20,286 bases of DNA from an uncultured Lachnoanaerobaculum sp. (lineage in GTDB: Bacteria; Bacillota; Clostridia; Lachnospirales; Lachnospiraceae), in the NCBI GenBank assembly GCA_937925515.1, contig CALALP010000035.1, positions 1-20,286 on the forward strand, given 5' to 3'. The position numbers were made by a program, and so were the translations under genes. The first letter of the stretch is position 1, and the number at the start of each line of letters is the position of its first letter. A model generated the notes under the pieces. That model did not search any database. It saw nothing but the letters and a program-made list of their open reading frames with translations, and was not told the origin of the DNA. Positions 1-8,168 of this stretch are shown here, in pieces.

Positions 1-522
1 CCTTGTTACCACACTGCCTGCTCCTATAACACAACCCTCTCCTATATTTACACCACCACAAACTACTACATTTGAACCTAACCAACAATTACTGCCTATA
101 CTTACCGGAGCTGCATATTCAAGGTCGTACACTTCTCCATTTTCTCTTTTTCTTAGATTTCTTTCTTCAGGTAACATTGAATGTATTGGGGGCATAATAG
201 AAACATTTGCTCCAATAAATACATCATCTCCAATATTTACAGGACAACAATCTAAAACAGTAAAATTAAAATTAGCATAAAAATTTTTACCAAACTTTGT
301 AAATACACCATAATCAAACTGAATAGGCCCTTGAAGATAAACTCCCTCATTTACCTCGCCTAAAAGCTCTTTTAAAATCTCAAACCTCTTTTTCTCCTCG
401 TCCTCATAAGTGTCATTATAGTCCTTACTAAGCTTATGTGCCTTAAGTCTAAGCTTTGCAAGTTCGCTATCAGTTGGGTCATATAACTTGCCACTTAACA
501 TTTTTTCTTTTTCACTTAACAT
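1..522 (-). CDS. Sugar O-acetyltransferase, maltose/galactoside acetyltransferase type (3' end outside window)
   Basis: Translating the minus strand from 522 gives 174 codons open to the window edge, starting MLSEKEKMLSGKLYDP. This is the N-terminal helical cap of the Maa/LacA/NodL family. It is followed by a left-handed beta-helix with hexapeptide repeats (VNIGDDVFIGANVSI, VSIGSNCWLGSNVVV) and the loop bearing the likely catalytic histidine (PPIHSM). Family members transfer acetyl from acetyl-CoA to a sugar hydroxyl in the cytoplasm and are usually about 185-200 residues, so roughly 10-25 residues are missing. The ATG lies 1 base after the stop of the ABC exporter gene upstream, and the ribosome site GGGAAGAGG is inside that gene's last codons. 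Translation is therefore coupled to the exporter. The natural acceptor cannot be told from sequence. Confidence 0.9.
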   Translation of the reverse strand, partial: MLSEKEKMLSGKLYDPTDSELAKLRLKAHKLSKDYNDTYEDEEKKRFEILKELLGEVNEGVYLQGPIQFDYGVFTKFGKNFYANFNFTVLDCCPVNIGDDVFIGANVSIMPPIHSMLPEERNLRKRENGEVYDLEYAAPVSIGSNCWLGSNVVVCGGVNIGEGCVIGAGSVVTR

Positions 523-523
523 A

Positions 524-2296
524 TTAACCTCTTCCCTGCATTTGATACATATTATAATATTTACCTCTTAGCTCAATAAGTTCCTCATGATTACCCTCTT
601 CAAGAATACGTCCTCTATCCAAAAGGTAAATTCTATCAGCATTTTTAATTGTAGATAATCTATGTGCAATTACAAATGTAGTTCTGCCTTTCATAAGCAC
701 CTGCATTGCATTTTGTATTATCTGCTCAGTTTCAGAATCTATTGAGCTTGTAGCCTCATCTAAAATCAAAATCTTAGGATTATGTGCCAAAGCCCTGGCA
801 AAAGAAATAAGTTGTCTTTGACCGGAGGAAAGTGTAGCACCTCTTTCTACAACTTGTGTATCTATGCCATTTTTTAGGCTTAACAACAATTCCTCTCCAC
901 CTACCATTTTTAAGGCATTTATTGCATCATCTCTAGTTATATTTGTATTATTTAATGTAATGTTTGATAAAATAGTACCTGAAAATAAAAAAGGTTCTTG
1001 CAAAACTATTCCCATTTGCTTTCTTATAAATTTATCTGATAAATCTACTAAGTCTAAGCCGTCTATAAGTATGCGTCCTTTTTGTGGAGCATAGAATTTC
1101 ATAAGTAAATTCATTATAGAGCTTTTCCCTGAGCCTGTATGCCCTACTAAGCCGATATTTTGACCATTTTTGACTTTTATATTTATATCATTAAGTACAT
1201 ATTCATCATCCTTGTAATAAAAACTTACATTCTCAAAAATAACCTCACCCTTTATACTAGATTCTTCTACATCGGACTTGCCAACATTTTCTATACTCTT
1301 CATATCAAGCACTTCAAAAATATGTTTTGCAGCAACACCTGCTTTTTGCATATCTCTAAGTTGCTCTGTAATTCTTGTAAGGTTATTAAACAATATATTT
1401 AAATATTGTATGTAAATGTAAATGCCTCCAACTGTCGCAAGAGAACTTCCATTTAGAAACATTTTCCCAAAAAAATATATAAGTATGATAAGTGATATAT
1501 CTTTAATTACTGCAATTATATTATAAGTGCCCATTGCATCTAAAACAACCATTTTAAGAGCATATGAACATCTTTCTTTGACTAGAGCCTCAAATTCATC
1601 AAAAATCTGTTTTTGTCTGTTAAAAGCCTGTATAATAGGCATTCCCTGTACTATTTCATTTAATGAGCCCATTATCTGTGTAAGCAAAGTTCTAATTTTA
1701 TCATTATAAATACTTGCTTTTTTTGAATAGAAAATTATTGCAAAAATAATGATAGGAAGTATTAAAAGCATAACTCCTCCAAAGAAAGGATTGATTACAA
1801 ACAAAACTATATACAACCCCACGATATAGCCTACACTCATAACAATCTGTCCCATTACTCTTATATAAAGCCCCTGCACTGCATCAGTATCATTTGTTAT
1901 CTTAGATACAATACTACCTACAGGAACATTATCAAAATAAGAAATAGGCATACTTTGAATTTTTGAATATAGTTCATTTCTCATTCTTGTTATAATCTTC
2001 ATGGCGACAACTCTAAATTCAAGCCCACTTAAAAATGAAAAGAAAGAATCCAACATTACAAGTAATACATAAATACCTGAAAGTTTTAATATATTAGGCA
2101 TTATAATATTCGCCCTTGTCATCTCCTTATCCATAATCTCTCCAATGGCAAATGGAGATGCAAACTGTGCCGACATTGCAAGTATAAGTAAAAATAAGCC
2201 TAAAAACATTCTTTTCTTATGGAAAAAAGCATATTTTATAAGTCTTTTGGCAGTATTTATATCAAGTTTTTCTTCTCTTTTATCTAAATCACTCAT
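524..2296 (-). CDS. ABC exporter half-transporter, catalytic-glutamate subunit (BmrD/TM288/LmrD-like)
   Basis: This 590-residue type IV ABC exporter half has six N-terminal membrane segments (about 30-310) and a C-terminal ATPase. Visible motifs are Walker A GHTGSGKS (385-392), Q-loop VLQEP, a signature that deviates to LSSGQ (489-493), Walker B ILILDE with the catalytic Glu514, and H-loop His545. In heterodimeric exporters this subunit supplies the competent Walker B, while its altered signature faces the degenerate site of the partner. The start at 2296 is chosen over an upstream in-frame ATG (2368) because GGAGGGAGAAC directly precedes it. It overlaps the partner gene by 8 bases (ATGAGTGA), giving coupled 1:1 synthesis. 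The likely role is multidrug or lipid-like substrate export at the cytoplasmic membrane. The substrate is not deducible. Confidence 0.93.
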   Translation of the reverse strand: MSDLDKREEKLDINTAKRLIKYAFFHKKRMFLGLFLLILAMSAQFASPFAIGEIMDKEMTRANIIMPNILKLSGIYVLLVMLDSFFSFLSGLEFRVVAMKIITRMRNELYSKIQSMPISYFDNVPVGSIVSKITNDTDAVQGLYIRVMGQIVMSVGYIVGLYIVLFVINPFFGGVMLLILPIIIFAIIFYSKKASIYNDKIRTLLTQIMGSLNEIVQGMPIIQAFNRQKQIFDEFEALVKERCSYALKMVVLDAMGTYNIIAVIKDISLIILIYFFGKMFLNGSSLATVGGIYIYIQYLNILFNNLTRITEQLRDMQKAGVAAKHIFEVLDMKSIENVGKSDVEESSIKGEVIFENVSFYYKDDEYVLNDINIKVKNGQNIGLVGHTGSGKSSIMNLLMKFYAPQKGRILIDGLDLVDLSDKFIRKQMGIVLQEPFLFSGTILSNITLNNTNITRDDAINALKMVGGEELLLSLKNGIDTQVVERGATLSSGQRQLISFARALAHNPKILILDEATSSIDSETEQIIQNAMQVLMKGRTTFVIAHRLSTIKNADRIYLLDRGRILEEGNHEELIELRGKYYNMYQMQGRG

Positions 2297-4034
2297 GTTC
2301 TCCCTCCTCAAGCTTTTGGATATTATACTGTCGTAAATACCAAGTATCGGTTGAAACAAGTTCATCATGAGTTCCTTGTTCTACAATCTTACCATTGTCC
2401 AAAACTATGATATTATCTGCATGACTTATAGCTGATAATCTATGACTTATAATAATAGTTGTTTTATTCTGTCTATTCTTTTTTATATTTCTTATTATCT
2501 TTGACTCAGTTCTTGCATCTACTGCCGATAATGAATCATCCAGTATCAAAAGTTTTGCATTTTTTATAATTGCTCTAGCTATTGCAATTCTTTGCTTTTG
2601 ACCTCCTGAAACTGCAATACCTCTTTCTCCAACTTGTGTATCAACTCCATTTGTAAATATCTTTATATCTCTCTTTAAATCTGCAAGTTCTATGATACTT
2701 TCAAGTTCCTCATCACTTACTTTCTCATCACTTCCAAATAAAATGTTCTCTTTAATGCTCCTTGAAAATAATATATTTTCTTGAGAAACATAGGCAATAT
2801 CATTCATTAAATTTATCTTGTCTACTTCTAAAAACGGTACTCCTGAAATTGTAAACTTGCCCTCTCCAACAGGATATTGTGCTAATATCTGCTTTATAAG
2901 CGTACTTTTGCCACTTCCTGTTTTTCCTGCAATTCCAAGAGTTTCTCCCTCTTTTATTTTCAAATTTATATCAGAAAGATTTATAACCTCAGATGACGGA
3001 TATTTAAAATTATAATCTGAAAATTCTATATCTCCAAATAAAACTTTTATCTCTTTTACATTTTCCACTTTTCTATCATCTTGACTTTCAAGCACTTCAT
3101 AAACTCTATCTGATGAGGCACTTGCCCTTTGTGCTGTATTAAAAAGTTCTCCTACTGCATACATAGGCCAAGTAAGAAAACTAAGAAAAATGTTAAATGC
3201 CACCATATCTCCCAAAGTTATAGAACCTGCTCCAAGCAGTTTAGCTCCATATATCATAGACAGTGCATAACTAAATGCTAAAAACACATGTGAAATAGGA
3301 CTAAATGTATTAAATACTTTCTCACAATCAACAGAAACATCAAATACTTCCTCAGTCTTTTTATAAAAATCTTTAGTACTTTGTTCTTCAAGAGAATAAG
3401 CCCTTATAACTCTTATTCCTAAAACATGTTCAAGCACCATATCACTCATGCTGCCTGTAACTTTTGACCTTAATAAATAATATTTATATACATATTTCCC
3501 TAGGAAATAATTAAATAATGCTCCTAACAAAAGTGGTATAACACATACTAGAGTAAGTTTCCAAGATACTCTTATACCCATTGCCACTATAACAGTAGGT
3601 AAATACAACATACTATCATAAAAAGACATCATTCCAAAGCCTGCAAAGTCGCCTATTGACTCTACATTGGTACTCATTCTTGTTATTAAATCGCCTGATT
3701 TAAATTTTTCAAAAAATGTCCTAGGCATAAACAATATTTTTTTAAGTATTGAAATTTGCAGCTTAGCCTCTATAATAGCCTGATTTCTAAATACTAAAAT
3801 ACCCCAAAGAATAAGTATAAAATAATTGACAATCGCAAGTACTGCTAAAATAAACACATAATACATAAGTTTACTTACTGTAATACTTCCATTTGCTATA
3901 TCATCTGTTGCCATTCCAAGAATTATAGGAGCAACAACTATAAATATATTGGATAATATATTTGAAACAATAGCAACAATATTTTGAAGTAATCGCTCTT
4001 TAAAAAACCATTTTAATTTTAATAAGCCTTTCAC
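2289..4034 (-). CDS. ABC exporter half-transporter, degenerate-site subunit (BmrC/TM287/LmrC-like)
   Basis: This 581-residue protein has membrane helices over about 17-310 and an ATPase domain after about 335. Motifs are Walker A GKTGSGKST (370-378), Q-loop VSQEN, signature VSGGQ (475-479), Walker B LLILDD, and His531. The residue after the Walker B aspartate, normally catalytic Glu, is Asp500. That is the hallmark of the non-hydrolysing site in BmrC and TM287. With the downstream gene (Glu present, LSSGQ signature) the pair fits a heterodimer with one consensus and one degenerate ATP site. The start is GTG at 4034, with AAGGGGG seven to eight bases upstream. A perfect hairpin (4077-4113) and a TATAAT hexamer (4070-4075, minus strand) lie just upstream, but no good -35 is seen. 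No BmrB-like leader peptide is evident. Confidence 0.93.
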   Translation of the reverse strand: MKGLLKLKWFFKERLLQNIVAIVSNILSNIFIVVAPIILGMATDDIANGSITVSKLMYYVFILAVLAIVNYFILILWGILVFRNQAIIEAKLQISILKKILFMPRTFFEKFKSGDLITRMSTNVESIGDFAGFGMMSFYDSMLYLPTVIVAMGIRVSWKLTLVCVIPLLLGALFNYFLGKYVYKYYLLRSKVTGSMSDMVLEHVLGIRVIRAYSLEEQSTKDFYKKTEEVFDVSVDCEKVFNTFSPISHVFLAFSYALSMIYGAKLLGAGSITLGDMVAFNIFLSFLTWPMYAVGELFNTAQRASASSDRVYEVLESQDDRKVENVKEIKVLFGDIEFSDYNFKYPSSEVINLSDINLKIKEGETLGIAGKTGSGKSTLIKQILAQYPVGEGKFTISGVPFLEVDKINLMNDIAYVSQENILFSRSIKENILFGSDEKVSDEELESIIELADLKRDIKIFTNGVDTQVGERGIAVSGGQKQRIAIARAIIKNAKLLILDDSLSAVDARTESKIIRNIKKNRQNKTTIIISHRLSAISHADNIIVLDNGKIVEQGTHDELVSTDTWYLRQYNIQKLEEGEHE

Positions 4035-4076
4035 AAAACCCCCTTAACTAAATCTACTTACAACTTTAAATTATAC

Positions 4077-4113
4077 AATATGGACTCCTCGCCGTTGGCG
4101 AGGAGTCCATATT
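4077..4113. repeat. Perfect intergenic hairpin, 17-bp arms, 3-nt loop (copy 1 of 3)
   Basis: The arms AATATGGACTCCTCGCC and GGCGAGGAGTCCATATT flank the loop GTT. It lies between the PAP2 gene (stop at 4190) and the exporter operon (start at 4034). Neither strand shows a run of T after the stem, so it is not a textbook intrinsic terminator, although it could still stop or protect transcripts. The core CCTCGCC-NNN-GGCGAGG is shared exactly with the hairpin at 6243-6281. Confidence 0.9.
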
Positions 4114-4189
4114 CAAACACTAACAAATATCATAATTTCAAAGATTCACAAAATTGTATATTCAAGATTTGAAAATCTAGGAAATTCTA

Positions 4190-4855
4190 TTAACGAATAA
4201 TTGCCTTTTCGCTTTCAGAAACAGGTACTCCAACCTTACTATAAATCAATATATATGCTATATACCCAATTATAATTGCACCTATTACATCAATTATAGA
4301 ATGTTGTTTCAAAAAGACTGTAGAGGCACTAATTGAAAGCAGTGAAATCAAAGAAAATGCTTTCATATACTTGATAGGTGATAGATATTTACTCTTACAT
4401 ATAGCTATATGTGTTCCTATTGAATTATACACATGAATACTTGGGAAGACATTTGTATTGGTATCCACCTTATGTATAAAAGCTACAAGTTTTGTTGCCC
4501 AGTTTTTACTCTCATCAACTACAGGTCGAAAATCTGTTCCATTAGGATAAATCTGACATACAAATAAGCAAAAGCTCATTCCTGCTGCCAAAAATAAAAT
4601 ATATCTATAAAACTCCCCTGCATCTTTAAGAAATAAATATACAAGTGTAGCAGTCATATAAATAAACCAAAAATAATATGGTACTATAAAGTATTCATTA
4701 AATGGTATATAACTGTCAATTACACTATACATAATATGATAAGAGGTTGTAACTGTCCTTTCAAGATACCTAAACCAAGGTATATAAATTAAAAAATACG
4801 AAAATGCCCAACCATGCTTATACTTCTTTATAAGTTCAATTAACTTCTCTTTCAT
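4190..4855 (-). CDS. PAP2-family membrane phosphatase (Aur1/inositolphosphorylceramide-synthase-like subgroup)
   Basis: This is a 221-residue polytopic membrane protein with about five to six hydrophobic segments. It carries the three PAP2 blocks: FRP (109-111, block 1 Arg), FPSIH (137-141, block 2 Ser and His) and STVFLKQHSIIDV (178-190, block 3 His185 and Asp189). The FPSIH and STVFxKQH spellings are typical of the PAP2_3-like subgroup rather than PgpB (PSGH). The family hydrolyses or transfers lipid phosphate esters at the membrane, for example undecaprenyl or phosphatidyl phosphates. GGAGGG sits seven bases before the ATG at 4855. The upstream neighbour is a glycosyltransferase 138 bases away, which hints at a cell-envelope role, but the substrate is unknown. 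Confidence 0.85.
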   Translation of the reverse strand: MKEKLIELIKKYKHGWAFSYFLIYIPWFRYLERTVTTSYHIMYSVIDSYIPFNEYFIVPYYFWFIYMTATLVYLFLKDAGEFYRYILFLAAGMSFCLFVCQIYPNGTDFRPVVDESKNWATKLVAFIHKVDTNTNVFPSIHVYNSIGTHIAICKSKYLSPIKYMKAFSLISLLSISASTVFLKQHSIIDVIGAIIIGYIAYILIYSKVGVPVSESEKAIIR

Positions 4856-4993
4856 AACCCTCCATTACTCTCCAACAAAATCTCATTCTGTAACATTTAA
4901 TTAATTATATATCTAAAAGTAACTTTAAGCAATAAAATTTTATATTTGTAAGAGATTTTTAATTAAACTTTATCTTATTGTTGAATATTATGT

Positions 4994-6016
4994 CTAATTA
5001 AAACCATAAAACTTACGAGTTATTTTATATCCCATGATAGAAACTTCTCTACCACCCTTACCTGGAAGATTCATGCTCTGACCTAAAAAGCCCCACCTTA
5101 TTCTTATAAATAATCTTAAGTTATGCTCTCTTAAATATTTCCAGACTTCTTTCTTTTTCTCAAAGTTTTCCTCACTGCCTGACTTTATTGCAAGTATAGA
5201 ACAAACAACCATCATTATTTCAAGATATAAAATCATATATCTTCTAAGTCTGCGATTTTCTATCTTATATGGGTCATAGAAGTCTAACATCATTTTAGTA
5301 ACTTTAATCTGCTGATCAATTCTACCTATCATAACAGTTTCATTTACAGACTGATCATCTCTACCTATAAAATATCTATAAAAGTTTACATCGAGATAAT
5401 ATATAGTTCTTACATAAGGAAGTGGTTGATATACGAAAATGTTATCAACATAGAATGTATGCTTAGGCAAATCAAGTCCACATTCTCCAAGTAATTCCTT
5501 TCTATATATTACCGAGTGCATAAGTATATACTGCCCAGGTAAGAAATGCCCTACATCGTCCCAAGTAATTAGTTTTTCAGTAGGCATAACTCTCCTATAA
5601 TTCATTACTTTTTTATTTTCTTGCCCCTCTTTTTCATATACAAAATTGCTTAAAAGCATGTCAAGTTCAGTTTCTGACTCATTTGCAAAAAATCTAAGAG
5701 TTTCAAGTATTTTCATATAAGAAACTTCATCTACCCAATCATCTGAATCAACAACCTTAAAAAACTTTCCGGTTGCATTTTTAAGTCCCTCTTTTACTGC
5801 ATCTCCATGTCCACCATTTTCCTTGTGTACAGCCTTGCATATACTTGGATATTTCTTTTCATACTCATCTGCTATCTCGGCAGTATTATCCTTAAAAGAG
5901 CCGTCATTTACTATAAGTATCTCAACTTCCTCTCCCCCTTTTAGAAGTGAATCGATACATTTTCCCATATATGCGGCAGAGTTATAGCATGGAACTGCTA
6001 TACTAAGTAACTTCAC
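4994..6016 (-). CDS. Family 2 glycosyltransferase (GT-A fold)
   Basis: This 340-residue protein opens with the GT2 nucleotide-sugar motif IAVPCYNSAAYMGKCIDSLL. It continues with IVNDGS (35-40), NGGHGDAVKEG and the metal-binding VDSDDW (89-94). The C-terminal third is hydrophilic to weakly hydrophobic and shows no clear membrane anchor. GT2 enzymes move a sugar from an NDP-sugar to a lipid or glycan acceptor, usually in envelope or exopolysaccharide synthesis. The start is GTG at 6014-6016, with an excellent GGAGGAATAATA before it. It stands alone between two hairpin-bearing gaps, the downstream neighbour being the PAP2 gene. Donor and acceptor cannot be named. Confidence 0.9.
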   Translation of the reverse strand: MKLLSIAVPCYNSAAYMGKCIDSLLKGGEEVEILIVNDGSFKDNTAEIADEYEKKYPSICKAVHKENGGHGDAVKEGLKNATGKFFKVVDSDDWVDEVSYMKILETLRFFANESETELDMLLSNFVYEKEGQENKKVMNYRRVMPTEKLITWDDVGHFLPGQYILMHSVIYRKELLGECGLDLPKHTFYVDNIFVYQPLPYVRTIYYLDVNFYRYFIGRDDQSVNETVMIGRIDQQIKVTKMMLDFYDPYKIENRRLRRYMILYLEIMMVVCSILAIKSGSEENFEKKKEVWKYLREHNLRLFIRIRWGFLGQSMNLPGKGGREVSIMGYKITRKFYGFN

Positions 6017-6127
6017 TATTATTCCTCCTTAGTTATTTCTAGCAAATCATTATATACCATAATAACCAATTTTATTCTATATTTCTATAACTTTAATTAT
6101 TTATTTATTTTTGTTCGAGTAATTTTC

Positions 6128-6171
6128 GTATATTAAACATCATCTAATATTTATATGTTGTTTAATGATAC
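6128..6171. repeat. Imperfect inverted repeat upstream of the glycosyltransferase gene
   Basis: GTATATTAAACATCAT (6128-6143) pairs with ATGTTGTTTAATGATAC (6155-6171) across an 11-nt AT-rich loop, with one mismatch and one bulged base. It lies 112 bases upstream of the GTG start. It may be an operator or a weak mRNA hairpin. No U-tract terminator is formed. Confidence 0.5.
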
Positions 6172-6242
6172 ATTGTATATTGATATAGTATTAAAACTTT
6201 ACTTTTTTGATTATTGAAAATGTTTTATGCCTTTATATTAAC

Positions 6243-6281
6243 TTGGGGGTTTTCCTCGCCTTCGGCGAGGAAAACCCCCAA
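6243..6281. repeat. Perfect intergenic hairpin, 18-bp arms, 3-nt loop (copy 2 of 3)
   Basis: TTGGGGGTTTTCCTCGCC, loop TTC, then GGCGAGGAAAACCCCCAA. It begins 17 bases beyond the stop codon of the importer ATPase, in the place where that operon should end. No T-run follows on either strand. The apical CCTCGCC/GGCGAGG is identical to the hairpin at 4077-4113, while the basal arms are unrelated. Confidence 0.9.
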
Positions 6282-6298
6282 AACAACTTTCTAATAAT

Positions 6299-7090
6299 CT
6301 AATTTGATAAAATAGCCCTATCTGATAAGCTCTCTTCTGTACCTGAATACAATTTCATTATATCTTGCAAGGTTATAGTTTTTCTTTCCTCGCCCTCAAG
6401 TATCTTAAGTATCCTACCTTGACTCATAACCAAAGTCTTATTGCCAAACTCTAAGGCATTTTGTATATTATGTGTTATCATCAAAGTAGTAATGTTATTT
6501 TTTTCCACTATATCCTTTGTTATCTCAAGAATTTGCTTACTTGTCTTAGGGTCAAGTGCCGCTGTATGCTCATCAAGTAATAAAAGTTCAGGTACTTCAA
6601 GTGTTGCCATAAGTAAAGTAAGTGCCTGTCTTTGTCCACCACTAAGAAGTCCGACTTCACTTTTTAATCTATGTTCAAGCCCTAGATTAAGTCTTGAACA
6701 TGCATCTCTAAAAAGTTTTCTATCTGACTTTCTAACCCCTATGCCAAAACGCATTTTCTTTCCTCTGCTATATGCAAGCCCTAAGTTTTCCTCAATAGTC
6801 ATATGAGGGGCTGTTCCTTTTAGTGGATCTTGATATAATCTACCGATATACCTTGCTCTTTTATATTCTTTCTCATAGGTAATATCTCTACCATTACTAA
6901 GAATCTTACCTGATTCAACTTCTATATTTCCGGCTATGGAGTTTAAAAGTGTACTCTTGCCTGCTCCATTACTTCCGATTACGGTTACAAAATCGCCGTC
7001 CTCAAGCCTTAAATTCAAATCATTTATTGCAATTTTTTCATTGATAGTGTCCTTATTAAATACTACTTTTAGATTTTTAATTTCTAGCAT
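6299..7090 (-). CDS. trpZ: ABC importer ATP-binding protein, TrpZ-like
   Basis: This 263-residue cytoplasmic ATPase has Walker A GSNGAGKS (39-46), signature LSGGQ (149-153), Walker B LLLLDE (169-174) and His207 in the H-loop. The sequence around DEHTAALDPKTS is typical of ATPases paired with PF04392 binding proteins. It powers uptake through the adjacent permease. The start at 7090 (MLEIKNLKVV) is preferred over the in-frame ATG at 7138 because GGAGAAAACGCT precedes it. This start overlaps the permease stop by 14 bases, as expected for coupled genes. The gene name rests on the three-gene order and on the Trp-type T-box in front of the operon, not on direct proof of substrate. Confidence 0.85.
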   Translation of the reverse strand: MLEIKNLKVVFNKDTINEKIAINDLNLRLEDGDFVTVIGSNGAGKSTLLNSIAGNIEVESGKILSNGRDITYEKEYKRARYIGRLYQDPLKGTAPHMTIEENLGLAYSRGKKMRFGIGVRKSDRKLFRDACSRLNLGLEHRLKSEVGLLSGGQRQALTLLMATLEVPELLLLDEHTAALDPKTSKQILEITKDIVEKNNITTLMITHNIQNALEFGNKTLVMSQGRILKILEGEERKTITLQDIMKLYSGTEESLSDRAILSN

Positions 7091-7976
7091 AGCGTTTTCT
7101 CCATTTCTGAATATAAGACTTAATATGAGGTATTGCAAGTGCAGTTACAACAACTGTTGAAGTAAATAGTTTTAAATTTGTAGCAGGTAGTCCTAATTGG
7201 AATGCAAATGTAATCATAAATCTATAAATAATTGAACCTATAACTACTGCAATTAGATGTCTTAACATTCCTCTCTTACCGACAACTGTTTCTCCGATTA
7301 TAATACTTGCAAGTGCAAGCACCAACATTCCTGTACCCACATCATGGTTTCCTGATTCATTGTATTGTGCATAAATTGCACCTGATAATGCCACTATTCC
7401 GTTACAGAGTGCAAAACCTAAAATCTTCATAGCATCTGTATTTATGCTTGAACTTCTTACCATTGCCTCATTATCTCCGGTGGCTCTAAGGGAGAGTCCT
7501 ATTTGTGTCTTTAAAAATATAAATATTAATCCTACTAAGATTGCTACAATTATAAATAGCAATATCATTTTCCCTAAAAATATACCTTGTATACTAAATT
7601 TATTCTGTATAAATGTAAAAATGGTCTGCATATCAAATAGGAATATACTTGGCTGATTTTTCATTATCATTAAGTTTATAGAATACAGCCCAATCATAGT
7701 TATTATTCCTGCTAAAATCTCATGTATCTTAAGTTTTGTATGAAGTATTCCTGTTACAATTCCTGCAACAATTCCACCAATACAGCCCATAACTATACCC
7801 ATTACAGGATTTCCTGCCACTGTCCATACACAGCTATAAGCAAGTCCTGTTACAAAACTTCCGTCAACTGTTAGGTCAGGTAGGTTGAGTATTCTAAAAG
7901 CAATAAACAAACCTATTCCAAGTATTGCAAAAATCAGACCTTGCTCAATAGTTCCAATAAAAGTTATTAAAGACAT
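7077..7976 (-). CDS. trpY: ABC importer membrane permease, TrpY-like
   Basis: This 299-residue protein is dominated by hydrophobic helices (about eight). It has the BPD_transp_2-type stretch RILNLPDLTVDGSFVTGLAY near the N terminus and GLSLRATGDNEAMVRSSSIN in the cytoplasmic coupling region. These features belong to the permeases that work with PF04392 substrate-binding lipoproteins. The start at 7976 (MSLITFIGTI) is chosen because a G-rich ribosome site (GGGGGGAAATA) precedes it; an upstream in-frame ATG at 8000 has none. The gene follows the binding-protein gene after a 192-base gap holding a perfect hairpin, and it overlaps the ATPase gene. Confidence 0.87.
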   Translation of the reverse strand: MSLITFIGTIEQGLIFAILGIGLFIAFRILNLPDLTVDGSFVTGLAYSCVWTVAGNPVMGIVMGCIGGIVAGIVTGILHTKLKIHEILAGIITMIGLYSINLMIMKNQPSIFLFDMQTIFTFIQNKFSIQGIFLGKMILLFIIVAILVGLIFIFLKTQIGLSLRATGDNEAMVRSSSINTDAMKILGFALCNGIVALSGAIYAQYNESGNHDVGTGMLVLALASIIIGETVVGKRGMLRHLIAVVIGSIIYRFMITFAFQLGLPATNLKLFTSTVVVTALAIPHIKSYIQKWRKRYARN

Positions 7977-8075
7977 TATTTCCCCCCTAGTATTTATCAA
8001 TTTCTTACAAAACTAATTTTATGAATATTACTATCTCATTGTCCTCTGCTAGATAACAAGTAGTTTATTCATTAT

Positions 8076-8116
8076 TATGTGAGATTTGTCCCCCTACGGG
8101 GGACAAATCTCACATA
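8076..8116. repeat. Perfect intra-operon hairpin, 19-bp arms, 3-nt loop (copy 3 of 3)
   Basis: TATGTGAGATTTGTCCCCC, loop TAC, then GGGGGACAAATCTCACATA. It lies between the binding-protein gene (stop 8169) and the permease gene (start 7976) of one apparent operon. No T-run follows. A 3' stem here could protect the trpX-like message or partly stop transcription, raising lipoprotein over membrane subunits. That role is inference. Confidence 0.9.
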
Positions 8117-8168
8117 GATATATATTTCGCACTCTTAGACCTTACTATATTTTATTTATGCTACCTAT

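Noticed and set aside
864..1402. Plus-strand frames opposite the exporter gene
   Set aside because: They are antisense shadows of conserved ATPase and membrane domains, with no start signals.
4070..4075. TATAAT on the minus strand upstream of the exporter operon
   Set aside because: No acceptable -35; the proper distance falls inside the perfect hairpin, so the promoter was not called.
4077..4113. Calling the three perfect hairpins intrinsic terminators
   Set aside because: None is followed by a T-run on either strand; they are listed as repeats instead.
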